From Myxococcota bacterium (GTDB taxonomy: Bacteria; Myxococcota_C; UBA6777): DNA of 64,000 bases. Position numbers and translations under genes: made by a program. Of this stretch, positions 34,092 through 42,763 are shown one piece after another (the stretch's first letter is position 1; each line of letters starts with the position of its first letter). The stretch is taken from contig JAKLKB010000005.1 of assembly GCA_023150835.1 (NCBI GenBank), forward strand, positions 30,992-94,991, read 5' to 3'. The notes below the pieces were generated by a model that saw nothing but the letters and a program-made list of their open reading frames with translations, was not told the DNA's origin and ran no database searches.

Positions 34092-35702
34092 CTAGGAGCT
34101 CTGTTGGCGAGCGGCGGCGGCGGGTGGAAAAGCGTTGTCGTCTTTTGCGTCGCGTGTCTTGGGTGAAGGCAAGGCCACGAGGTTGTTTTTGGGAGGGAGT
34201 GCCTTGGTTTCGTCCAGTTGATAGTCTCGAACGATGCAAAACTCGGTGGCTTCGGCAGAAAGCATCACACCCGGGACACCTGCGCCGGGATGGGTTCCTG
34301 CACCGACCATATACAACCCTTCGACATCTTCGCTTTTGTTATGTGGCCGCAGATAGGCCGTTTGCGAAAGTTTGGGCTCAACACCAAAGGCATTGCCGTA
34401 GTGCGAGTTGAGCGTATGCTGAAAGTCGTTGGGTGTAAAGACTTCGCAAACGTCGAGGTGTTCGCGCAATCCTTCAAGCCCCCACTCTTCAAGGAAACGC
34501 AGCACCTTGTCGGTGAATCCGTCCTTGATCGCGTCCCAATCGAGACCCGAAGTATTGTTGGCGACGGGAATCAACACATACATACTTTCGCAACCTTCGG
34601 GAGCCATCTCCGCATCGGTGCGCGTCGGGACGTGCAGGTACATACTAAAATCATCGGGCAAGATCTTGTTCTTAAAGATATCACGGATTAGTTCACGATA
34701 CCGCTCCGACAAGATCAACGTGTGGTGCTTGAGAGACGGATACTGCTTGCGAACACCAAGGTACAGCAAAAAGCAGCTCATGGTGTACGAGGTCTTGGCC
34801 ACTTTCTTGTCGGTCCATTTCTTCCGATTCTCCGAAGCGATCAGCTTGGAGTAGGTGTGTCCAAAGTCTGCGTTGCTCACCACCAGATCTGCGGGGAAAA
34901 AAGTATCATTGGCTTCAACGCCCACCGCACGGCCTTGTTCGACACGGATCTTTTGGACTTCGCACGAGGTATGTACTTCGCCACCAAGCTCCAAAAAGAC
35001 CTTCTCTAGGGCCTTGACGAGGCTGTACATCCCGCCCTTCGTGAACCACACCCCAAGCTCTCGTTCCAAATAAGGGATCATCAAGTACACCGACGGAGCG
35101 CTGAATGGGTTGCCACCGATAAACAACGGGTGAAAGCTAAACATAAAGCGGTGACGGAAGTCCTGAAAATAACGCTGGACGTAGTTGTGGACAGGTCGAT
35201 AGGCTTCCAGTTTGATCGCACGCGGAACAAACGCAAGCATCGAGCGGATCGTATCAAAGGGCCGTGCGCCGAGTTGATCCGTGATCACCGCTTCGTAGAT
35301 CGGCTTGAGCTTTTCCATGAAAGCATCATAGCGCTCCGCGTCTTTGGCATTAAACTTCCGCATCTCCGCTTTCATCTTCTCGCTGTCACCGCTGTAATCA
35401 AGAAAAGTCTTGTCGTGGTAATAGATCCGATAATACGGATCGAGCGGCAGCAGTTCGAGATAATCCGATAGTTTCTTGCCTGCGGCTTCAAAGATCGATT
35501 CGATGATCGGTGGTGCGGTGATCAAGCTCGGTCCCATATCGAAGGTGTATCCGTCTTTTTTGAGCTGGTACGCTCGGCCCCCGACCATCTCCCGCTTCTC
35601 AAGCAGCTTGACTTGGATCCCTCGCGCCTGCAATCGCACCGCCAACGACAAACCACCAAATCCACTTCCGATCACCACTGCACTTTTCGGCTTTTTCTGC
35701 AT
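34092..35702 (-). CDS. crtI: Phytoene desaturase-type carotenoid oxidoreductase
   Basis: FAD-dependent enzyme that introduces double bonds into phytoene or a downstream carotene. The N-terminal dinucleotide motif is VVIGSGFGGLSLAVRLQARG, followed by LLEKREMVGGRAYQL. The C-terminal FAD signature is GLYMVGAGTHPGAGVPGVML. The length (536 aa) fits CrtI. ATG 35702 is taken as start since the FAD motif follows within 10 residues; it lacks a strong Shine-Dalgarno, and TTG 35735 is an alternative. A tail of about 30 residues rich in Pro and Ala is added at the C terminus. It lies downstream of the fused carotenoid gene on the same strand but about 750 bp away across repeats, so it may have its own promoter. 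Confidence 0.92.
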   Translation of the reverse strand: MQKKPKSAVVIGSGFGGLSLAVRLQARGIQVKLLEKREMVGGRAYQLKKDGYTFDMGPSLITAPPIIESIFEAAGKKLSDYLELLPLDPYYRIYYHDKTFLDYSGDSEKMKAEMRKFNAKDAERYDAFMEKLKPIYEAVITDQLGARPFDTIRSMLAFVPRAIKLEAYRPVHNYVQRYFQDFRHRFMFSFHPLFIGGNPFSAPSVYLMIPYLERELGVWFTKGGMYSLVKALEKVFLELGGEVHTSCEVQKIRVEQGRAVGVEANDTFFPADLVVSNADFGHTYSKLIASENRKKWTDKKVAKTSYTMSCFLLYLGVRKQYPSLKHHTLILSERYRELIRDIFKNKILPDDFSMYLHVPTRTDAEMAPEGCESMYVLIPVANNTSGLDWDAIKDGFTDKVLRFLEEWGLEGLREHLDVCEVFTPNDFQHTLNSHYGNAFGVEPKLSQTAYLRPHNKSEDVEGLYMVGAGTHPGAGVPGVMLSAEATEFCIVRDYQLDETKALPPKNNLVALPSPKTRDAKDDNAFPPAAAARQQSS

Positions 35703-36455
35703 GACACGCTTCACTTTCTTCTCTTGCAACAACGCAGCCCAAACGATCCGCCTCAAACACACAAAAATCATGCTTTTTGGACAGCATCAGGGCATTGCGA
35801 TATCTCGCGTCGATCCCCCTACACGTTCGGGGGTGTACGCTTGCGTTTTGTGTTCCCTACAGATTCTGCTCACGCTCAAAGGATTCGCGAAAAAATCCCA
35901 AAACATCGATCTCATAGGAGTGAGAGGGTGTCTGGATCAGCGATATCTGAACGCGATATCTCCGCGTAATGTATGAATGAGGGGGGGGCAAAGACGCTCT
36001 CTCGTGCAAACAGCGTGCGGCATGGAACACCAAAACCTCGCAGCCTCCGAAGATCGAGGGCAGGCACGGGGGCCTGCCCCTACGAAACACCGTGTGATTT
36101 CCAACACGTAGGGGCAACCCCCTGTGGTTGCCCTGTTGTTGGGGTTAGTTCAAAACAGATGGCGATGAAGAGGTCACCGACGCAACAGATCGAGGGCAGG
36201 CACACCTGTCTGCCCCTACATATCGGCGCACACAACGGGCGGATATCGTATGAGAGGGTCCCCCACGACGCTTCGCTGTGGAGCGAGGAAGGGTAAGGGG
36301 CATCGCGAGAAAGCGCATAGATGCGATTTTGGATGAGTTGCATACACAAAGGAGGGTTTTTGGATGGGGGGTTTGTTTGGGAGGATGCGATTTTGGACGG
36401 GCGTCATGTACGGGGATGCGATTTTGGATGTATGGCGAGAGTCGGGTCTGCCTCT
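35703..36455. other. Repeat-rich intergenic region between carotenoid genes
   Basis: No gene is supported. Three copies of GCGATATCT occur at 35797-35805, 35940-35948 and 35953-35961, upstream of crtI. Between 36050 and 36253 lie several hairpin repeats. From 36318 to 36430 the phrase GATGCGATTTTGGA recurs about three times. The right part runs into the 3' end of the fused carotenoid gene. Confidence 0.6.
36050..36253. repeat. Cluster of GTAGGGGCA-type hairpin repeats
   Basis: Three hairpins: GGGCAGGCACGGGGGCCTGCC with CCTAC (about 36059-36083), GTAGGGGCAACCCCCTGTGG with TTGCCC (about 36107-36132), and GGGCAGGCACACCTGTCTGC with CCCTACA (about 36193-36220). The right edge GCGGATATCGTATGAG resembles TIR family B. 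These belong to a dispersed family also found at 8309, 12955, 28189 and 61461. Confidence 0.8.
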
Positions 36456-39400
36456 TCACCCATTCGACTCGGCGTGGCTGTGCAGCACAAACGGCTGCGT
36501 GGAAGGTCGTTTCCATCGCAAACGCTCCTGACGCAAAGACCGCAAAGCTCGCCACGCCAGCCATATCTTTTGCTTCTTGGTTGTGTAGACGCGCTCGCTG
36601 AGGTTGTCGAATCCGCGTTCAACAAGCCGATCTTGGATCCCCTTGTACACGGTCGCAGCGACCGCCACAGGGCGCTGGAAAAATTCGGGCAAACACGGGA
36701 TCGCCACAAAAGCTTCTTGGTAAGCCCGATCGGCGATCTCGGCGATCTCTTGCAAACAGGCCCGATACCCCGAAGTGATCGGCATCTTTCCCTCAACCAT
36801 CTCCGCGATCTGCGCTTCCTCCACCCCATGCTTCGCCATCACCGACGCAGGCAGATACAACCGACCCATCCGCCAATCTTCGCTCACATCGCGCAAGATA
36901 TTGGTCAACTGCATCGCATGACCCAACAAAGACGCTCGCCGCAACACTTCGCGATCATGCACCCCAAACAACTCCGTCAACCAACACCCCACCACCGAGG
37001 CCACACGATACGTATACAGCTGCAACGCCTCCATATCCCGATAACGACGCGGCGTGATATCCATCCGCACCCCTTCGATCAACGCATCCACATACGCAAA
37101 CGGCACTCCCGCCCCCGCCATCTCACCCATCACAGACCCCAACAACGGATGCTCCGACAACTTCCCCTCATAGGCCGCTCGCGCCAAGCCTTTCCAAGCA
37201 TCCAACAACCGATGCAACGCCGTCTCCGAGAGCCCTTCTCGACCATCCACCAGATCGTCTGTGTAACGGCAAAAAGCATACACGCCCGCCACTTGTTCCA
37301 TCTCACGTTTCGGAAAAAACTGCGATGCAAAACGAAACGACTTGCTGTGTTGCGCAAAATAATCGAGATGCGAACCCGATCCAACCAGATCACGCGCTTC
37401 CAACAATCGCTTGATCTCCGCATCTTCGGCTTTTGTCACCGCGTTCTCATACGCCACTTCATCCTCGATCACCTGATGCGCACGCTCTTGCCAACGCGAA
37501 ACCACCGCGCACAACACAGGTTGCTCCCCCGCAAGCTCCCGCAAGTCCGACAAAAATGCTGTATAGATCTCGTCAAGATGTGACAGCGCCCGTTCCATCG
37601 CAGCCTTTTGCTCTACCCGACGAAACAACGCACCACACAAGCCAGCCCCGACCTTCTCTCCTTGTGGCACTGCAAAGAACGCTCGCGGCCAAGTCCACTT
37701 TCCTTGAAGAAAGTCTTGAAAGGCAGGTTTCCCCGTCTGAGCGCGTGGACAATAATCCAGCAGATCATCCAACATCTGATACAAACAACCCAAACGCCGA
37801 CCCAACGCATAATACGCCATCGCCTGCGGATCTTCCGACAACATCGGCTGGATCGCCATCGCAAAACCAAACAACTCGCCCGACTTGCCACCGACGATCT
37901 CTTCGTACGCTTCCCGCGTCAGTTCTTTTCCAACAGCACGCGCTTGACGCAACTCACCTGCCACCGTTCGCTCGACCACCCGCGCAAACAGCGTCATCAA
38001 CGGCAACGAACCCGTCTGCGCGATCACCCGATACGCCGCCGTCAAAAAATGATCGCCCATCACCAACGCCGCTCCTACGCCGCGCTCTGCATACAACGTC
38101 GGTTGCCCCCGTCGTTCGGCGGCTTCGTCGATGATATCGTCATGCAACAGCGAAGCCTCGTGAACCATCTGCACAGCCAGCGCTCCCTGCCAAAACCGCG
38201 CATCCTCCGCCCCCAACGAAGCGGCGATCCCGTATCCCACCAACGGGCGGATCATCTGCCCTTCCAACGCGATCTTCGGCAAACCTTCGGCTTCCAGTCT
38301 TGCGGATTGGCCTTGCAAACCCAACAAGACCGCTGACTGCGCAAGCTCCAACGTTCCCTCACGCTCTCGCCTCAACAAACCTTCGCTCTGTTGTGTGTCC
38401 ACAGAAACCGACGTAGCATCCGCCGTATTCGAAGCATCAGTGGACAGAACCGCTGCGGCAGACACCGATGGCGTAGACTCTTCGGTGCGCTTCCATACTC
38501 CGCTGGATGCAGCCCCCAAGATGCCCGACGATACCGACCCACCGTTGGACGAGTCCGACGAAGCACCCGCCGAACGCCACATCACGCTCTCCATAGAAAA
38601 CGCTGGCTTCCCTCCGCTCGGTGGCTGCGCTTCTTGTGCGCGCCAACGCGCCCACAACATCCCCAAAACACACACCTGATACGCAAACAAGTTCAGCGCC
38701 ACCGCGCCCCACAAACCACCGATCGCCACCATCCCCAGCGACAAACCTACATTCAACCCATAAAACCACGCCATCCACCGCACGGGCAACGCACGCACCC
38801 ACGCATCGACACGCAACCACACCAACGCTCCCATCACCGCAAGGCTCGTCACATACCAACCAAAGAAGTTGATCAGCGGCATCCCGTAGTAATAATGGCC
38901 TTTTTCCGCCCAGATCCAATAACGGTTGAGGTAGCTCATCGCTGGATCAAGACTCAAGTCCCACATACTCAACAGCAGCGCACCCAGCATCACCCGCCCA
39001 TACCAACGCTGCTCCTGCGGAAAGGTCCACAGCGCCAGCACATACGCAGGCACCGCCATAAAAAACCAACTCACCGGGATCACCAGCGGCACATGGCCCA
39101 AAAGCTTCCAACCCAAAAGCTCCGAGTAATGGTACGATCCGAACGGAAAGCCCAACGTCGTCCCCGCATACTCGCTCAAAAAACTCAGCGCATACACCGC
39201 AACAAACGCCGACCACCAACGCCAACCCACAAAACGCACCAAGACCACCACCAACACCACACCCGCAAGCCACGATTGGCCTTCACCAAACAACCGAAAT
39301 GAGATCCCGTAAAACCACGTCAAATGCGCCTGCCAACCGATCGGAAGCATCGACAGCCAGTGCGGATGACGACCAAACGTCGCATAACCCACCAACGCGA

Positions 39401-39482
39401 CAACGCAAAACGCAGCCAAACCCAACAAACTCCAATCCTCTACGCCAAAACGCGAGGCATATCGCTTCCATTGTGCGTTCAC
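36456..39482 (-). CDS. cruF-crtE-crtB: Three-part carotenoid fusion: CruF-like, GGPP synthase, phytoene synthase
   Basis: One 1008-aa chain with three enzymes. Residues about 14-285 form a polytopic CruF/DUF422 domain (carotenoid 1',2'-hydratase type): SEYAGTTLGFPFGSYHYSEL, WDLSLDPAM, and MPLINFFGWY. A linker of about 100 residues rich in Ser and Ala follows. Residues about 390-680 are a polyprenyl synthase with both Asp motifs, LLHDDIIDEA and QMLDDLLDY. Residues about 700-985 are phytoene synthase: YAFCRYTDDLVD, LTNILRDVSEDW and GRLYLP. All catalytic motifs look intact. GTG 39482 is chosen: AGGAGG precedes it and its GTGA overlaps the stop of the upstream regulator. It should make GGPP and phytoene, with the hydratase domain acting later. 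Membrane attachment through the CruF part is inferred. Confidence 0.93.
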   Translation of the reverse strand: MNAQWKRYASRFGVEDWSLLGLAAFCVVALVGYATFGRHPHWLSMLPIGWQAHLTWFYGISFRLFGEGQSWLAGVVLVVVLVRFVGWRWWSAFVAVYALSFLSEYAGTTLGFPFGSYHYSELLGWKLLGHVPLVIPVSWFFMAVPAYVLALWTFPQEQRWYGRVMLGALLLSMWDLSLDPAMSYLNRYWIWAEKGHYYYGMPLINFFGWYVTSLAVMGALVWLRVDAWVRALPVRWMAWFYGLNVGLSLGMVAIGGLWGAVALNLFAYQVCVLGMLWARWRAQEAQPPSGGKPAFSMESVMWRSAGASSDSSNGGSVSSGILGAASSGVWKRTEESTPSVSAAAVLSTDASNTADATSVSVDTQQSEGLLRREREGTLELAQSAVLLGLQGQSARLEAEGLPKIALEGQMIRPLVGYGIAASLGAEDARFWQGALAVQMVHEASLLHDDIIDEAAERRGQPTLYAERGVGAALVMGDHFLTAAYRVIAQTGSLPLMTLFARVVERTVAGELRQARAVGKELTREAYEEIVGGKSGELFGFAMAIQPMLSEDPQAMAYYALGRRLGCLYQMLDDLLDYCPRAQTGKPAFQDFLQGKWTWPRAFFAVPQGEKVGAGLCGALFRRVEQKAAMERALSHLDEIYTAFLSDLRELAGEQPVLCAVVSRWQERAHQVIEDEVAYENAVTKAEDAEIKRLLEARDLVGSGSHLDYFAQHSKSFRFASQFFPKREMEQVAGVYAFCRYTDDLVDGREGLSETALHRLLDAWKGLARAAYEGKLSEHPLLGSVMGEMAGAGVPFAYVDALIEGVRMDITPRRYRDMEALQLYTYRVASVVGCWLTELFGVHDREVLRRASLLGHAMQLTNILRDVSEDWRMGRLYLPASVMAKHGVEEAQIAEMVEGKMPITSGYRACLQEIAEIADRAYQEAFVAIPCLPEFFQRPVAVAATVYKGIQDRLVERGFDNLSERVYTTKKQKIWLAWRALRSLRQERLRWKRPSTQPFVLHSHAESNG

Positions 39483-40471
39483 TGGATCGCCTCCTGCCCG
39501 ACTTGAAACCCTGAAAAAGTCTTCTTGATCCACTCACGAAACGTCTTCGTTGCCGTAAAGACACACAAACTCTCAAACGGAGCCTCTTCGTCCACCGACG
39601 CCCCCTCCAACGCGCTCCCACCCAACACCAGATGATAAGGCTGCGCAGGATCGTAAAACTCCGACAACACTCGCACACAGCGCAGCGCATCCGCCCTCTT
39701 GCGCGGCGGCACAAACGACACGCACACCATCTGCGCATCATACTTTTTCTGCGCCTTCGCGTACGCCTCCAGCGGCACATTCGCCCCCAAGTAGTATACC
39801 CGCCAACCCAGATGCTCCAACACGATCCGCGTACACAGCGCTCCGATCTGATGCTGCTCTCCCTCCGAACATCCCACCACCGCCCGTCTCGCCGATGTAT
39901 CCGAGATCTGCAACGATGCCTCTCGCAGCTTCCTCAAACTGTGCAACGCATCCACAATCAACTGCGTGTACAAATGCTCTTGCCCCACATCGATCTCGCC
40001 CGACTCCCACAAATTCCCCACATGCACCATCAACGCACGCACGCTCTGATCCATGATATCTTCAACAGGCACTTCCGCCCGCTGCTGCATATACAACCAC
40101 AATGGCTCCAAAAGCTGCGGATGCGATCCCGAGATCCACTTCATCGCAAGCTGATTGATCAGCTCAAAATCCCCGCGTTCTCGGCTCGCTTCGATCCCCC
40201 ACCACACCATCGACTCGAACGGCTCGAACATCTGCAACGCCAACGGTATCGACCGCTCCCGCGCAAACCGCAACAAATCTTCCAACAAGATCCGCCGATG
40301 ACCACCCCGCGTCTTTGTCGACACCATCTCTTCGTTGTTGCACCAACGCTTGATCGTCGACTCATGCACTTCCAACAGGTCCGCTGCTCGCGTTGTCGTC
40401 AACAAGATCTCGCTCAAATCGTTCTCTCGTGTATCCACATCCATCTCTGTTCGTTCTCCCAAAACGCTCAT
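39479..40471 (-). CDS. carH: CarH-type B12-dependent light-sensing repressor
   Basis: The N-terminal MerR-like helix-turn-helix (LLTTTRAADLLEVHESTIKR with GGHRR wing) is followed by a cobalamin-binding half. The four-helix bundle has the photoreceptor signature Wx9EH (LWESGEIDVGQEH; W155, E165, H166). The Rossmann part has ExHxxG in GEQHQIG (H207, lower axial ligand). In characterised CarH, adenosylcobalamin holds a DNA-binding tetramer in the dark and light breaks it, so genes are switched on by light. Here the stop overlaps the start of the carotenoid fusion gene, so the repressor would control its own operon. ATG 40471 (330 aa) is chosen for GGAGAAGG upstream; ATG 40507 and 40489 remain possible. 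Confidence 0.9.
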   Translation of the reverse strand: MSVLGERTEMDVDTRENDLSEILLTTTRAADLLEVHESTIKRWCNNEEMVSTKTRGGHRRILLEDLLRFARERSIPLALQMFEPFESMVWWGIEASRERGDFELINQLAMKWISGSHPQLLEPLWLYMQQRAEVPVEDIMDQSVRALMVHVGNLWESGEIDVGQEHLYTQLIVDALHSLRKLREASLQISDTSARRAVVGCSEGEQHQIGALCTRIVLEHLGWRVYYLGANVPLEAYAKAQKKYDAQMVCVSFVPPRKRADALRCVRVLSEFYDPAQPYHLVLGGSALEGASVDEEAPFESLCVFTATKTFREWIKKTFSGFQVGQEAIQ

Positions 40472-40694
40472 CGAACCTTCTCCGCTCATCCGCTTCTTAC
40501 GAGACATGGCCTGTTTCTTTTGCTGCACCTGCCCATCGCTTCGCAGGCCCCTCACAAAAAACGACCAGCTTCGTCGAATAAACGATTTTCAGGCTCATAG
40601 GATGCTGATCCACAAAAAAACGATGCTGTCTTTGTTTTCCCCAGTACAAATTTTAGGAGAGGACTTATGCGGTTGGACTTCGTTTCGTGGGGTG

Positions 40695-40946
40695 TCACTT
40701 CTTGTTTATACCTAAAAACGTCTCCCGTATGGGGAGTCCAGACCGGAGAGGTGCCCCCCCCTCGCCTCTTCGGTCTGTTCTTTCTTCTACAGTCGGCCAG
40801 CCCAACGCCGCTGCCCGCTCAAATAGCGGAGGTGTGGACGGCCTCTCGTAAACAAACACCTCTTCCATCGGTTCCAGCGTCTGTTGTTTCTTGCGGTGCA
40901 TACGCAACAACAGCACGATCCGCTCCATTCGATCGATACGTCTCAC
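40695..40946 (-). CDS. Possible small basic protein (83 aa)
   Basis: GTG 40946 on the minus strand has AAGGAG 9 nt upstream. The peptide begins VRRIDRMERIVLLLRMHRKK and is basic, with a short hydrophobic stretch. It ends across a strong hairpin (40739-40777). A competing plus-strand frame covers the same bases. Codon choice resembles neighbouring genes only moderately, so this is a weak call. No family is recognised. Confidence 0.35.
   Translation of the reverse strand: MRRIDRMERIVLLLRMHRKKQQTLEPMEEVFVYERPSTPPLFERAAALGWPTVEERTDRRGEGGAPLRSGLPIRETFLGINKK
40739..40789 (+). terminator. Strong hairpin with pyrimidine tail (terminator or attenuator)
   Basis: Stem arms CAGACCGGAGAGG (40739-40751) and CCTCTTCGGTCTG (40765-40777) pair over 13 bp with one G-U, around a 13-base C-rich loop. 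TTCTTTCTTCT follows on the plus strand. A smaller hairpin CTCCCgtatGGGGAG precedes it. The T-rich tract lies only on the plus-strand side, so it would stop plus-strand transcripts. Confidence 0.5.
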
Positions 40947-41180
40947 CGCTTTGACTCCTTCCCGCTCCACAAAAACCACCGAATATCCGGCAAAAACAAA
41001 CCCCACTTACCAACGCTCAACAAGATGCTTTATGCCCGTGTGTTCTGCCAGATCGCGACACGCGGCCGATCGCCCTAAAAAGCCCAACCAAACAAGCCTA
41101 TTTTGCGGGACTTTTTAAACTCTTTGCGTTTGTAAGCGGCATGGGCTACGATGGCGGCCTTCCACAGGGAGGAGGCTGCG

Positions 41181-42509
41181 ATGTTGTTTGTGGGTCGCCG
41201 AGGACCAGTTGCAGAATTAAGCGCTTGGCTTCAAGAAGAAACGGTCTCCAAAGAACCCGTACGGCTGGGGAGTATCTCGGGAGCGGGAGGGATCGGAAAG
41301 AGCTTTTTGCTCGAACATTGTTTGCGCAACACGCCGCATTTTTCGTTGGAAGATCAGCTTGTTGTCCGTTTTGAAGGGCAGCAACAACCGCGCAGCCTTG
41401 TGCAGCTTTTTGCGGTGGAATGGTTGGCCCAGTTGGATGCGCGCCATCCGAGCCTACCCAAGGGCAGTTTTGTTCGTCTGCGTGAATTGTCCGACCAATA
41501 CAAGCGGATCATGGAGCAGATGGGATCTGTGGCGTTGCGTTCGGGAGAAGAGGGCTTGCGCGAGGTCTTGCAGGCGCTGCTGCGATTTGGGCTTTGCCCA
41601 GAACGTGCGTTGCCGTTGCGTCCGTTTGAACTGGCCTTTGCTTCGGTCGATGACACAACGCTTGAAGAAGCCATACGCTGGCTACGAGAACAGCGAGGTT
41701 TGCGCACCGAGTGGCAATGGTGGTCTCGCATCGGCGTTTGGAAAGGAAAGGGCCTACGAAACCGATTGCGCCGCGATCTTCATGCGACGTTAAGCGATGT
41801 ACTGGCTTATGACCTTGACACTTTGTTCCGACACAAACACCGCTCTGTCCGACAGTTGCTGTTGATCTTTGACGATTACGAAAGTCTCTCGCCGATCGTT
41901 GGGGATTTTTTGGTGGATGATCTACTCCCACGAATCAAATCCGCGCATTATCCGAGCTTATTGTTGTTTTTAGGCCGCGACTCCTTGCTTGCCACACATC
42001 CCGAATGGGGGCAACATTATCGACCGTTGCTTGGCACACGTCAGATCGAGCTACGGCCCTTTACGCGCCCTGAAGCCGAAGAATTCATCCGCCGCAAGGG
42101 AATCTTACAAACCGAAGCGATCGATCGGGTGTGGGAACGCACACAAGGTTTCCCCTTTTTGTTGGACACAGAGTGCGACGACGAAAAAACGGGCGGAACT
42201 TCTGCGTTGGGACTCAAGCTGTTTTATCAACGCTTGACACGTTGGATGACGCCGATCCAACGTCGTTGGTTGTTGCCGCTATGTTTTCTTGATGAGATCA
42301 ACCTTGAAACCGTGTCCTCGATCTTGCCCGATACATCGGCTGAAACCGTACTGGCTTGGTTCAAAGAAGAAGCCTCCTTGCGCGATCCACACGCAGCACG
42401 CTGGCAAGTGATCCCCTTTGTTCGACAGCGTTTGCTGCAATACATCCAAAATGACTCCCCACAACAATACGCCCGCTGGACAACACTCGCCCGTAGGAGT
42501 TTTCCGTGA
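41181..42509 (+). CDS. P-loop (STAND-like) ATPase
   Basis: ATG 41181 (442 aa) has GGGAGGAGG 5 nt upstream. An N-terminal MLFVGRRGPVAEL strand, often found at the entry of such ATPase domains, precedes Walker A GAGGIGKS (residues 34-41). Walker B is LLLIFDDYESL (about 226-236). Then come RPLLGTRQIELRPFTRPEAEEF, like the sensor/arm region after the core, and a C-terminal winged-helix-like part. No repeat or effector domain follows, so the ATPase may act on the proteins encoded next to it. It is the first gene of four that overlap by 4 bp each. Substrate and trigger are unknown. Confidence 0.85.
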   Translation: MLFVGRRGPVAELSAWLQEETVSKEPVRLGSISGAGGIGKSFLLEHCLRNTPHFSLEDQLVVRFEGQQQPRSLVQLFAVEWLAQLDARHPSLPKGSFVRLRELSDQYKRIMEQMGSVALRSGEEGLREVLQALLRFGLCPERALPLRPFELAFASVDDTTLEEAIRWLREQRGLRTEWQWWSRIGVWKGKGLRNRLRRDLHATLSDVLAYDLDTLFRHKHRSVRQLLLIFDDYESLSPIVGDFLVDDLLPRIKSAHYPSLLLFLGRDSLLATHPEWGQHYRPLLGTRQIELRPFTRPEAEEFIRRKGILQTEAIDRVWERTQGFPFLLDTECDDEKTGGTSALGLKLFYQRLTRWMTPIQRRWLLPLCFLDEINLETVSSILPDTSAETVLAWFKEEASLRDPHAARWQVIPFVRQRLLQYIQNDSPQQYARWTTLARRSFP

Positions 42510-42763
42510 CTGATTCATTGACTTGGACGCTGCTTCCGCCCTTGCCTGCTTCGCCTCCGACGCTCGGCTTGATCGGTCTTGGCTCACGATGGCAAACCAC
42601 ACAAGCCGAACTCCAACGATGCGCCTCTTCCGCTGCTCTTGCGCTTGCTACGCCGACCGCTCGGACACCTTGGTCGGTCGCGCTCTGGCAACATCCCATC
42701 CCCTCGCTACCCAAAACACCCAAGACTTGGCTCTCACTGCCTTCTCAAAGGAAATTCTTATGA
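42506..42763 (+). CDS. Small protein in a coupled operon (85 aa)
   Basis: GTG 42506 overlaps the stop of the ATPase gene (GTGA) and has AGGAG 6 nt upstream. Its own stop overlaps the ATG of the next gene (ATGA), and the next gene's Shine-Dalgarno AAGGAAA lies within its last codons. This precise fit on both sides argues for a real gene although the peptide matches nothing I know. It is rich in Pro, Ala, Leu and Trp, with no clear signal peptide or membrane helix. It may be an adaptor between the ATPase and the downstream proteins. Confidence 0.6.
   Translation: MTDSLTWTLLPPLPASPPTLGLIGLGSRWQTTQAELQRCASSAALALATPTARTPWSVALWQHPIPSLPKTPKTWLSLPSQRKFL

Larger units (their letters stand above)
40667..40954 (+). 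other. Alternative small ORF with strong Shine-Dalgarno
   Basis: ATG 40667 has AGGAGAGG 4 nt upstream, one of the best Shine-Dalgarno matches in the window. It opens a 95-codon frame running through two hairpins. It could be a leader peptide or a real small protein. It overlaps the minus-strand candidate at 40695-40946, and only one is likely to be expressed as protein. The space 40472-41180 holds nothing else I can support. Confidence 0.3.

Noticed and set aside
35703-36455. Small frames between crtI and the fusion gene
   Set aside because: All run through hairpin repeats and lack plausible starts.
36321-37583. 420-codon plus-strand frame over the carotenoid fusion
   Set aside because: Shadow of the fusion gene, with His/Arg/Gln-rich composition.
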